Assembly: GCA_947627175.1 (NCBI GenBank)
Contig: CANQVA010000003.1
Span: 62,001-126,000, forward strand
Direction: 5' to 3'
DNA: 64,000 nucleotides
From: an uncultured Ruminococcus sp.
Lineage (GTDB): Bacteria; Bacillota; Clostridia; Oscillospirales; Ruminococcaceae
The notes beneath the pieces were generated by a model. That model searched no databases, had not been told where the DNA came from, and saw only the letters and a list, made by a program, of their open reading frames with translations. How positions within the stretch are numbered: position 1 is the stretch's first letter; each line of letters starts with the position of its first letter. Positions 9,185-16,761 of this stretch are shown here, one piece after another. A program made the translations under genes and the position numbers.

Positions 9185-9212
9185 TTGCAATTTACAGAAA
9201 AAAGTATATAAT
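9185..9212 (+). promoter_or_regulatory. sigma-A type promoter of ackA
   Basis: TTGCAA and TATAAT are separated by 16 bp, about 40 nt before the ackA start. The next bases carry AAAGGA, some 12 nt before the ATG. Confidence 0.7.
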
Positions 9213-9253
9213 TATATATGCAATATATTACTTTGAAAGGATTGTGAAATTCA

Positions 9254-10453
9254 ATGATTATTTTAGTTGTTAATGCGGGAAGTTCTTCCCTCAAATATCA
9301 ACTTATCAACATGGACGATGAAAGCGTAATTGCAAAGGGTAATTGTGACAGAATCGGAATTGACGGTCACATTTCCCACAAAACAGGTGACGGAAGGTCT
9401 TTTGAGGCTGACTGTTCTTTCCCTACTCATACGGAAGCTTTCATGAAACTTGTTGAAGCTCTCACAACAGGCGATGCAAAAGTTATTGACAGCATGGACG
9501 AAATTTCCGCTGTCGGTCACAGAATAGTGCAAGGTGCTGATATTTTCGATAAGTCTGTACTTGTTACAGATGAAATCATTGACAAAATCGACGAACTCCG
9601 TGAACTTGCTCCCGTTCACAACCACGCTCACGCACTTGCTTTGAGAGCCTGCAAAAAAGTTATCCCTGAAAACGTTCCGCAGGTTGCTGTCTTTGATACG
9701 GCTTTCCACCAGACAATGCCACCAAAGGCTTATATGTTCGGATTGCCATATGATGATTATCAGAATCTTCATGTAAGAAAATACGGTTTCCACGGCACGT
9801 CACACAGATTTGTTTCTTCTGCTCTTGCTGAAGCTATGGGTAGAGATATAAAAGACCTTAAAATTGTTTCATGTCATCTCGGAAACGGTTCTTCAATCAC
9901 AGCTGTTGATGGCGGTAAATCTATTGATACATCAATGGGATTCACTCCTCTTGACGGCGTTGTAATGGGAACACGTACAGGTTCTGTTGACCCGTCGGCA
10001 GTTACATTTGTAGCATCAAAACACGGCTTTTCTCCTGAACAGATGAGCGAATATATGAACAAAAAGTCAGGTTTCCTCGGCGTTTCGGGCGTTGGCTCTG
10101 ATAATCGTGATATTACAGACGCTGCTGCACATGGAAACGACAGAGCACAGCTTGTTTCTGATATGCTCGTTTATGAAATAAAGAAATATATAGGTTCATA
10201 CGCTGCTGCTATGAATGGTCTTGATGCTGTTCTTTTCACAGGCGGTATAGGTGAAAATGCTTACGATGTAAGAGAAAAAGTATGTGAAAATATGGAATTT
10301 TTCGGCATAAAACTCAACAAGTCCGCAAATGACGGAATGAGAGGACAGTTAAAGAAAATTTCCGCTGATGACTCAAAAGTTGAAGTATGGGTAGTTCCTA
10401 CTAATGAAGAACTTCTCATTGCAAGAGATACACTCGCCCTTATATCAAAGTAA
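9254..10453 (+). CDS. ackA: acetate kinase
   Basis: AckA converts acetyl phosphate and ADP to acetate and ATP, the energy-yielding end of acetate fermentation. ILVVNAGSSSLKYQL at residues 3-17 is the N-terminal signature. KYGFHGTSHRFVS is the second signature, followed by VSCHLGNGSSITAV, DTSMGFTPLDGVVMGTRTG and LFTGGIGENA. The length of 399 aa is standard. It is monocistronic here: it has its own promoter and a strong hairpin terminator follows. Phosphotransacetylase is not beside it. It is transcribed away from tmcAL, whose enzyme also uses acetate. Confidence 0.97.
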   Translation: MIILVVNAGSSSLKYQLINMDDESVIAKGNCDRIGIDGHISHKTGDGRSFEADCSFPTHTEAFMKLVEALTTGDAKVIDSMDEISAVGHRIVQGADIFDKSVLVTDEIIDKIDELRELAPVHNHAHALALRACKKVIPENVPQVAVFDTAFHQTMPPKAYMFGLPYDDYQNLHVRKYGFHGTSHRFVSSALAEAMGRDIKDLKIVSCHLGNGSSITAVDGGKSIDTSMGFTPLDGVVMGTRTGSVDPSAVTFVASKHGFSPEQMSEYMNKKSGFLGVSGVGSDNRDITDAAAHGNDRAQLVSDMLVYEIKKYIGSYAAAMNGLDAVLFTGGIGENAYDVREKVCENMEFFGIKLNKSANDGMRGQLKKISADDSKVEVWVVPTNEELLIARDTLALISK

Positions 10454-10505
10454 TCAGTAATATTATTATACATTAACACGATGTAAAAATCAACACATTT
10501 TCATA

Positions 10506-10545
10506 AAATACGCTTTCCTTTTGATGAAGAAAGCGTATTTTTTAT
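10506..10545 (+). terminator. intrinsic terminator after ackA
   Basis: A 12-bp stem AAATACGCTTTC / GAAAGCGTATTT with an 11-nt loop runs into a T tract, 50 nt after the ackA stop. Confidence 0.85.
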
Positions 10546-10610
10546 ATTATATATTATAAAATTCGGCTATATCCGACAAAAAATATTTTCATAAATCTTG
10601 TATTTTACTA

Positions 10611-10639
10611 TTGACAAATATAAAAAACTGATATATAAT
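10611..10639 (+). promoter_or_regulatory. strong sigma-A promoter of the HMA protein gene
   Basis: A perfect TTGACA and a perfect TATAAT are spaced by 17 bp, 43 nt before the start codon. No clear metal-repressor palindrome is visible around it. Confidence 0.8.
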
Positions 10640-10682
10640 TTCTTATGGTTATCATATAAAATAAGTAAGGGAGTGTTTTTCT

Positions 10683-10931
10683 ATGATTAAAACTATTGTT
10701 AAAATTGAAGGCATGATGTGCGGAATGTGTGAAAGTCACGTCAACGACGCTATAAGAAATAAATTTACCGTTAAAAAGGTAAGTTCTTCACACAAAACAG
10801 GTGAAACAGAAATAATTTCAGAAACAGCACCCGATGAAATAACATTGCGTAAAGCAGTTGAAGAAACGGGGTATAAGGTCATTTCCGTACAGAGTGAACC
10901 ATACGAAAAGAAAAAATTCGGTTTATTCTGA
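10683..10931 (+). CDS. heavy-metal-associated (HMA) domain protein, CopZ-like
   Basis: This 82-aa soluble protein is a single ferredoxin-like HMA fold. The metal-binding loop is EGMMCGMCESHV with the CxxC pair, and the second half (ETAPDEITLRKAVEETGYKV) is the usual last helix and strand. Such proteins bind and hand over copper or a similar soft metal in the cytosol. The tail EKKKFGLF is a short extension. It sits alone between its own promoter and terminator. The P-type ATPase two genes downstream is not a copper pump by sequence, so that partner is not implied. GGAG precedes the ATG. Confidence 0.88.
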   Translation: MIKTIVKIEGMMCGMCESHVNDAIRNKFTVKKVSSSHKTGETEIISETAPDEITLRKAVEETGYKVISVQSEPYEKKKFGLF

Positions 10932-10941
10932 AAATTTTTTA

Positions 10942-10972
10942 TGCTGTATTTCACAAATACAGCAATTTTTTT
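10942..10972 (+). terminator. intrinsic terminator after HMA gene
   Basis: A perfect 10-bp stem TGCTGTATTT / AAATACAGCA with a 3-nt loop is followed by a T7 run, directly after the HMA stop codon. Confidence 0.85.
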
Positions 10973-10998
10973 ATCTTCATGAAAGGATTACATAAAAA

Positions 10999-12330
10999 AT
11001 GAACATTCAGATTTCAGAACATTTCACATTCAGCAAACTTATAAAATTTTGCCTACCGTCAATAATAATGATGGTATTTACATCAGTATATGGTGTTGTT
11101 GACGGGCTTTTCGTATCAAACTATGCAGGTGATACTGCTTTTTCAGCTGTAAACTTCATAATGCCTCTTCTTATGATATTCGGCGGTCTTGGTTTCATGT
11201 TCGGAACAGGAGGTAGTGCTATAGTTGCAAAGACTTTAGGAGAGGGAAAAAAAGACAGGGCAAACGAATATTTCACAATGATAATATGTGTTAATATAAT
11301 AGTCGGCGTTGTGCTTGCAATAACAGGATTTATTTTTCTGAAACCTGCTGCAATTCTCATGAAAGCATCAGAAAAAATGCTTGGTTACTGTATGCAGTAC
11401 GGAAAAATACTTATATGTTTTGTTCCGTTTTTCATGTTGCAGAATGTTTTTCAGAGTTTCTTTGTTGCTGCTGGAAAACCTGACATTGGTCTTAAAATAT
11501 CAATTTTATCAGGTGTAGTAAATATGCTTTTTGACTTTTTGTTTATAGGCGTGTTCAAATGGGGTGTACAAGGTGCGGCAACGGCAACAGCACTGTCACA
11601 AGCAGTAGGTGCAATAATACCCGTATTCTATTTTGCATCAGAAAACAACAGTATGCTTAAATTTGTAAAATTCAGATTCAACAAAAAAATTATATTGCGA
11701 ACCTGCACAAATGGTTCTTCCGAACTGATGACAAATATTTCAATGTCTGTTGTAAATATGCTTTATAACAGTCAGCTTATGAAATACGCCGGACAGGACG
11801 GTGTGGCAACTTACGGTGTAATAATGTATGTAAGTTTTATATTTGTGTCTATATTCATAGGATTTTCAATAGGCTCTGCACCTATTACAAGTTATAACTA
11901 TGGTGCAAACAATTCAGACGAACTGAAAGGCATTCTCCGGAAAAGTATTTCAGTAATTGCCTGCACGGCAGTTTCAATGACAGTTCTTTCGCAAATTATC
12001 GCTTATCCGCTTGCAAAAATATTTGTCGGCTATAAACCTGAACTTTTTGAACTCACTGTACACGCATTCCGTATATATGCAATATCATTTCTCATATCAG
12101 GATTTAATATATATGGCTCTTCATTCTTTACAGCACTGAACAACGGCTTTGTTTCGGCGGTCATATCGTTTCTGAGGACTCTTTTGTTTCAAATTGTAAT
12201 GGTACTTGTTATTCCGGCAATTTTCGGTCTTGACGGCATATGGGTATCAATTATTTTTGCTGAACTTCTTGCACTTATTGTAACGATGTATTTCTTTTTC
12301 CGCAACAAGTCAAGATACGGCTATATCTGA
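10999..12330 (+). CDS. MATE family multidrug/cation efflux protein
   Basis: The 443-aa product is almost entirely hydrophobic with about 12 membrane helices in two similar halves, as in MATE antiporters. FSKLIKFCLPSIIMMVFTSVYGVVDGLFVSNYAG is the typical first bundle, and GLGFMFGTGGSAIVAKTLGEG is the conserved loop after helix 2. MATE exporters move drugs or metabolites out in exchange for H+ or Na+; the substrate here is unknown. AAAGGA lies about 12 nt before the ATG. The gene starts just after the HMA terminator, so it may depend on read-through or on an unseen promoter. Confidence 0.9.
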   Translation: MNIQISEHFTFSKLIKFCLPSIIMMVFTSVYGVVDGLFVSNYAGDTAFSAVNFIMPLLMIFGGLGFMFGTGGSAIVAKTLGEGKKDRANEYFTMIICVNIIVGVVLAITGFIFLKPAAILMKASEKMLGYCMQYGKILICFVPFFMLQNVFQSFFVAAGKPDIGLKISILSGVVNMLFDFLFIGVFKWGVQGAATATALSQAVGAIIPVFYFASENNSMLKFVKFRFNKKIILRTCTNGSSELMTNISMSVVNMLYNSQLMKYAGQDGVATYGVIMYVSFIFVSIFIGFSIGSAPITSYNYGANNSDELKGILRKSISVIACTAVSMTVLSQIIAYPLAKIFVGYKPELFELTVHAFRIYAISFLISGFNIYGSSFFTALNNGFVSAVISFLRTLLFQIVMVLVIPAIFGLDGIWVSIIFAELLALIVTMYFFFRNKSRYGYI

Positions 12331-12359
12331 AAATTTCACTTGACTATCACACTTTCAGA

Positions 12360-12388
12360 TTGAAAACAGGAAATATATGTGATATAAT
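12360..12388 (+). promoter_or_regulatory. sigma-A promoter of the P-type ATPase gene
   Basis: TTGAAA, 17 bp, TATAAT. The -35 overlaps the ATG that the ORF track uses as the ATPase start, which argues that translation begins further downstream. Confidence 0.75.
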
Positions 12389-12422
12389 AATTACAAATCA
12401 CAGCAGGAAAGGTGTGTATATA

Positions 12423-14834
12423 TTGGTTAAAAAAACCGAAAAAATTATAAAACCCGCTCCCGTAAGAATAAATGCCTCTGTAGATTCAGGGCTTAATTCA
12501 GAACAAGTAAATAAAAGGCTTGCGGACGGTTTTGACAACAAACCCGTTGAATCTCCGTCAAAATCAGTCAAGGAAATTATAAGTGAAAATGTTTTTACTT
12601 ACTTCAATTTCATATTCTTCATTCTTGCTTGTCTGCTTGTTTTTGTAGGTTCTTACCGTGACATGACATTTATACCCATAATTGTCGCAAATACCCTTAT
12701 AGGAATTATTCAGGAACTCCGTTCAAAAAGAACACTCGACAAACTGACTATGCTTAACGCCCCTGTTACAACAGTTATACGTGACGGCAAAGAAATGACT
12801 GTGCAATCACAACACCTTGTACTTGATGATATAGCAGTTTTCAGAGCAGGAAATCAGATAAGTGCAGACGCTGTTATAATAGACGGAAATGTTTCTGTAA
12901 ATGAATCACTTCTTACAGGTGAATCAGATGAAATATCAAAGGGAAGCGGTGACACGCTTATGTCGGGAAGTTTTGTTGTTTCCGGGGCGTGCCGTGCAAG
13001 ACTTGAAAAAGTCGGCAGTGATTCTTATATATCACAACTCACATTACAGGCAAAACGCTCCAAAAAAGGCGAACAGTCCGAAATGATACGTTCCCTTAAC
13101 AGAATTGTAAAATTCGCAGGAATTATAATTATTCCTATCGGCATTTTTATGTTTTATCAGCAGTTCTTTATAAATGACATTCCTATGAAAGACAGTATTG
13201 AAGCTATGGTTGCCGCTGTTATAGGAATGGTTCCTGAAGGTCTTTTTCTTATAGCAAGTACTACACTTGCGATAAGTGCAATGCGTCTTGCATATGGAAA
13301 AGTACTCGTTCATGATATGAAATGTATTGAAACGCTTGCACGTGTCGACGTTCTTTGTGTGGATAAAACAGGAACTATAACTGAAAACGCAATGCGTGTT
13401 ACTGACGTTATCCCCGTAATAAACGATATGTCAACAGATGAACTACAGGGGCTTTTAAGTGATTTTACTGCCGCTCAAGCCTCTGACAATGAAACGATGA
13501 ACGCCCTTAAAAATCATTTCCGAAGTCCTGCCGGAAGAAAACCTATAGGCAGAACAGGTTTTTCCTCAAAGTATAAATATAGCAGCGTTACATTTGAAAA
13601 CGGTTCATATGTCGTAGGGGCTCCCGATTTTATCATACAGGAACAGAATGACAAGTTCAAACAGATTATTGAATCAAACAGCCGTAAGGGGCACAGAGTT
13701 CTTGCTTTCGGAAGATACGGCGGTATTCCCGACGGCAAGGAATTAAAAGACAATTTCATTCCGATATGTTTTATAATACTATCAAATCCCATACGTGAAA
13801 ATGCACCTGAAACGTTTAAATTCTTTGCGGAACAGGGCGTTGAAATAAAAGTAATATCGGGCGATAATCCCGTTACCGTTTCAGAAGTAGCAAAACAGGC
13901 AGGCATAGAAAATGCGAAAAATTATATAGATGCTTCAACTCTTACTACAGATAACGCTATTTATGATGCTGTTCAGAGATACACCGTTTTCGGACGTGTT
14001 ACCCCCGACCAGAAACGAAAATTTGTAAAGGCTCTGAAACTTCAGGGGAGAACTGTTGCAATGACAGGCGACGGCGTAAACGACGTTCTTGCACTGAAAG
14101 ATGCAGACTGTTCTGTTGCTATGGCTTCAGGAAGTGAGGCGGCGGCTCAGGTTTCACAGCTTGTACTTCTTGAATCAGACTTTTCAAAAATGCCTGACGT
14201 TGTTATGGAGGGCAGACGTGTTGTAAATAATCTTGAACGTTCCGGAAGTCTTTTCCTTGTAAAAAATATTTTTTCCCTTATCATGTCAATACTTTCGATA
14301 TGTTTCGGTATTACTTATCCGCTGAAGCCCTCGCAGATTTCACTTATAAGTCTGTTTACTATAGGTTTACCTGCATTATTCCTGTCACAAATGCCTAATC
14401 AGGACATTATAAAAGGAAAGTTCATGACAAATATTTTACTGAAAGCATTCCCGGCAGGTCTTACGGATACAATAATAGTTGCGGCAATGGTATTTTTCGG
14501 AAACGCTTACGCTGTTGACCAGTCAGACATAGCAACGGCTTCAACAATTTTATTATGTATTGTCGGTCTTATGATTCTTTTTGAAATAAGCAGACCTATG
14601 AATGTATACAAAATGACTTTGTGGATATTCTGTATATTCGGACTTTCTTTCTGTATGATTTTCATAAGCGACTTGTTCGGAATTTCAGGAATGTCAACAA
14701 GAGCAATTCTGTTATGTATCAACTTTTCTATAATCGCTGAACCGTTCATGCGTTATCTTACAATGCTTTTCAACAAAATAAAAGAACTCTTTACAAAAGG
14801 TGAACAGGCCGGCAAAAGAGAGATAGAATTATAA
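12423..14834 (+). CDS. P2-type cation-transporting ATPase, CtpE-like
   Basis: All P-type ATPase landmarks are present: LLTGESDE in the actuator domain (about residue 163), CVDKTGTITENAM with the phosphorylated Asp (about 313), KVISGDNPVTV and TGDGVNDVLALKDAD in the P domain (about 548). The membrane helix before the DKTGT carries MVPEGLFLIAST, the PEGL motif of P2 pumps and of the CtpE group, rather than the CPC of copper pumps. There is no N-terminal HMA domain. Ca2+ is the most likely ion, as for mycobacterial CtpE, but K+, Na+ or polyamine transport cannot be excluded. The start is taken as TTG at 12423, ten bases after AGGAAAGG; the track's ATG lies in the promoter. The length is then 803 aa. 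Confidence 0.85.
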   Translation: MVKKTEKIIKPAPVRINASVDSGLNSEQVNKRLADGFDNKPVESPSKSVKEIISENVFTYFNFIFFILACLLVFVGSYRDMTFIPIIVANTLIGIIQELRSKRTLDKLTMLNAPVTTVIRDGKEMTVQSQHLVLDDIAVFRAGNQISADAVIIDGNVSVNESLLTGESDEISKGSGDTLMSGSFVVSGACRARLEKVGSDSYISQLTLQAKRSKKGEQSEMIRSLNRIVKFAGIIIIPIGIFMFYQQFFINDIPMKDSIEAMVAAVIGMVPEGLFLIASTTLAISAMRLAYGKVLVHDMKCIETLARVDVLCVDKTGTITENAMRVTDVIPVINDMSTDELQGLLSDFTAAQASDNETMNALKNHFRSPAGRKPIGRTGFSSKYKYSSVTFENGSYVVGAPDFIIQEQNDKFKQIIESNSRKGHRVLAFGRYGGIPDGKELKDNFIPICFIILSNPIRENAPETFKFFAEQGVEIKVISGDNPVTVSEVAKQAGIENAKNYIDASTLTTDNAIYDAVQRYTVFGRVTPDQKRKFVKALKLQGRTVAMTGDGVNDVLALKDADCSVAMASGSEAAAQVSQLVLLESDFSKMPDVVMEGRRVVNNLERSGSLFLVKNIFSLIMSILSICFGITYPLKPSQISLISLFTIGLPALFLSQMPNQDIIKGKFMTNILLKAFPAGLTDTIIVAAMVFFGNAYAVDQSDIATASTILLCIVGLMILFEISRPMNVYKMTLWIFCIFGLSFCMIFISDLFGISGMSTRAILLCINFSIIAEPFMRYLTMLFNKIKELFTKGEQAGKREIEL

Positions 14835-14838
14835 ATCA

Positions 14839-14868
14839 AAAGGGACTTTTTGAAAGTCCCTTTTTGTT
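14839..14868. terminator. bidirectional intrinsic terminator between the ATPase gene and bioY
   Basis: The 11-bp stem AAAGGGACTTT / AAAGTCCCTTT has a 3-nt loop, with T runs on the plus side and a weaker T-rich run on the minus side. It lies between two converging genes. Confidence 0.8.
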
Positions 14869-15415
14869 ATACTTTAGCATACTTCTTTACTTTCAGCGAA
14901 ATACCAACCGCACAGACGAGTTTCAGCAGGTCAAACAATAAATAAGGTAATACACAGGCAGATAACCCATATAAGAAACTTGATTTTGTGACGTGCATAA
15001 ACCACAGTGTTCCGCAAAGATAACATACACTCATACCAATAATCAATGAAATAACTTGTATATAAAGTTTTTTTCCAAACAGCTTTTCAGCAATCCAGAA
15101 TACAAGTGCAAGAAAAAGAAATCCCCATATATAACCGCCCGAATAAGAAGTCAATGCACTTAATCCTGCATTGAATCCCGAAAAAACAGGCATTCCAACC
15201 GCACCGATAAGTATATATACAAGTATGGAAAAAAAGCCGTTTTTTCCGCCAAGAATACTTAATGCACAGAATACACCGAAAGTCTGTAAAGTAAACGGAA
15301 TAACAGTTGGTACGGAAATCCACGAACACACAGCTATAATTGCCGAAAACACGGCAATTAAAACAATCTCCCGTGTTTTGAAAGCCTTTGGACGTGATAC
15401 AATATTTTCTGACAT
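14867..15415 (-). CDS. bioY: biotin transporter BioY
   Basis: BioY is the substrate-binding membrane (S) component of the ECF-type biotin transporter. The 182-aa product has about six helices. Diagnostic stretches are SVPTVIPFTLQTFGVFCALSILGG, with the conserved PxTLQT motif, and SGGYIWGFLFLAL, with the G-Y-(I/L)-x-G-F motif. The ATG at 15415 has AGGAGG seven bases upstream; the track's longer start has none. No ECF energising genes are adjacent, so it probably shares a housekeeping EcfAA'T module. Upstream lies a promoter whose -35 is inside a BirA-like operator, so biotin-dependent repression is likely. Confidence 0.92.
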   Translation of the reverse strand: MSENIVSRPKAFKTREIVLIAVFSAIIAVCSWISVPTVIPFTLQTFGVFCALSILGGKNGFFSILVYILIGAVGMPVFSGFNAGLSALTSYSGGYIWGFLFLALVFWIAEKLFGKKLYIQVISLIIGMSVCYLCGTLWFMHVTKSSFLYGLSACVLPYLLFDLLKLVCAVGISLKVKKYAKV

Positions 15416-15445
15416 AAAAAGTCCTCCTTTAATTTTTTCAGACTT

Positions 15446-15474
15446 ATTATACCACAAAAAAACAGTATTGTCAA
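15446..15474 (-). promoter_or_regulatory. bioY promoter
   Basis: On the minus strand TTGACA (15474-15469) and TATAAT (15451-15446) are spaced by 17 bp, 30 nt before the bioY start. Confidence 0.8.
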
Positions 15475-15499
15475 CCTTATTTTAAAAATAAGTTGACAT
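15468..15499 (-). promoter_or_regulatory. BirA-like biotin operator overlapping the bioY -35 box
   Basis: TTGTCAACC-N14-AGTTGACAT is an inverted repeat with the half-sites and spacing of BirA operators (TTGTnAACC-N14/15-GGTTnACAA). One half-site contains the -35 box of bioY, so BirA-biotinyl-AMP binding would block the promoter. No bio gene lies on the other side; only the truncated MocR gene ends there. Confidence 0.75.
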
Positions 15500-15509
15500 T
15501 TTTTTTGTA

Positions 15510-16610
15510 TCAGTCATTCTTTGTGCTGTGTTGTTTATTTTTTCTGCGTCTTATTCTGTTTATATTACGCTCAAAATCTCCGCTATCAATCCATTCAGCA
15601 AGAAAATACTGCTCAAGCATAGGAACAGTGCAGGAGTAAAAACCTATCTTTTCACTATAAAGCGGTAAAAGACTTTCGGGAAGTATCATATATCCGGCAC
15701 GCATAGACGGTGCTATTGTTTTTGAAAAAGTATTTATATATATTACATTTTTGTCAGGACACATTGAAAAAAGCGTTTCCGGAGCAGTTCCTGTCATAAT
15801 AAATTCGGAATCATAGTCATCTTCAATAATAAATGCGTTTCTGCTTTCCGCCCACTTTATGTAATCGGCACGCCTTTCGGCAGATGCAGTTATATTACTT
15901 GGAAAACTGTGAAAAGGCGTTACATGAAGAACAGAAGCTGACGTTTTTTCAAGTTCTTCTGTGCGTATGCCCTCTGAATCCATTTCAAGCATTTCGCAGA
16001 CTGCACCGTTTGCCGTATATACTTCTTTTATTTTTTCATAAGACGGATTTTCAATGGCAATTATTCTGTCCCTGCCGAGCATCTGTATGCATAGTCCGTA
16101 AAGATATTCAGCCCCTGAACCAATTATTATCTGAGATAAATTCACTTCAATATTCCTGCTCCGCATAAGATAACGCCTTATAGCATCACGGAGTTCCTGA
16201 CAGCCGTTAGGGTGGGACTTCATAAGGATTCTTTCGCCGTAATCAGAAAGAACACGACGCATTCGCCCTGCAAATACCGAAAAAGGAATATCTGCCTGAA
16301 CAGATATATTTTCAGTTGATTTCATTCTGCTTTTCTCCGAAATATTTTCGCCCGACGGAAAACTCCTTTCAGGACTGTAAACAACATAATATCCACTTCT
16401 TTCCCGTGTTTCACAATAGTCCTCATCGCAAAGCATAGAATAAGCGTGTTCAACAGTAACTATACTCACTCCGCAATCAGCAGAAAGTGAACGTTTTGAC
16501 GGTAGCTTTGAACCATAGGAAAATGCTCCGGAAATAATTTTACTTCTGACAGCCTGATAAATTTGTATATATACAGGTGTACTGCTGTTAAAATCAATCT
16601 GAATATTCAT
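15510..16610 (-). CDS. MocR-type regulator (GntR HTH + aminotransferase-like), C-terminally truncated
   Basis: Residues 1-75 form a GntR-type winged helix (TPVYIQIYQAVRSKIISGAF, then KLPSKRSLSADCGVSIVTVEHAY). After a linker comes a fold-type I aminotransferase domain: IIGSGAEYLYGL, IIEDDYDSEF and INTFSKTIAPSMRAGYM, which keeps the PLP-binding Lys. MocR/PdxR proteins sense PLP and adducts to regulate vitamin B6 or amino-compound genes. Full members are about 450-490 aa; this one is 366 aa and stops in the helix that normally continues past FERNINRIRRR, so the small C-terminal subdomain is lost. Reading the other frames beyond the A-run there gave no matching continuation. It may be a pseudogene. 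The start is the ATG at 16610 with AAGGA upstream; the track's longer start is unlikely. Confidence 0.75.
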   Translation of the reverse strand: MNIQIDFNSSTPVYIQIYQAVRSKIISGAFSYGSKLPSKRSLSADCGVSIVTVEHAYSMLCDEDYCETRERSGYYVVYSPERSFPSGENISEKSRMKSTENISVQADIPFSVFAGRMRRVLSDYGERILMKSHPNGCQELRDAIRRYLMRSRNIEVNLSQIIIGSGAEYLYGLCIQMLGRDRIIAIENPSYEKIKEVYTANGAVCEMLEMDSEGIRTEELEKTSASVLHVTPFHSFPSNITASAERRADYIKWAESRNAFIIEDDYDSEFIMTGTAPETLFSMCPDKNVIYINTFSKTIAPSMRAGYMILPESLLPLYSEKIGFYSCTVPMLEQYFLAEWIDSGDFERNINRIRRRKNKQHSTKND

Positions 16611-16761
16611 ATTTACAACATCCTTCCCGCAAAATATCATGATAATTATATCACTACAAAAATAATATGTCAAATCATAAATCAAATCTCCCTGCAAAAT
16701 TCAGTTTTACAGGGAGATATATAAGGAGGTTGAGATAGTGGATTTCATTATAATATATGTT

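Noticed and set aside
12360-12422. Track start of the P-type ATPase
   Set aside because: That ATG overlaps the -35 box of a TTGAAA-17-TATAAT promoter, so the mRNA would begin after it.
10683-14834. Copper export operon (chaperone plus pump)
   Set aside because: The ATPase has PEGL and no CPC motif, and promoters and a terminator separate the genes.
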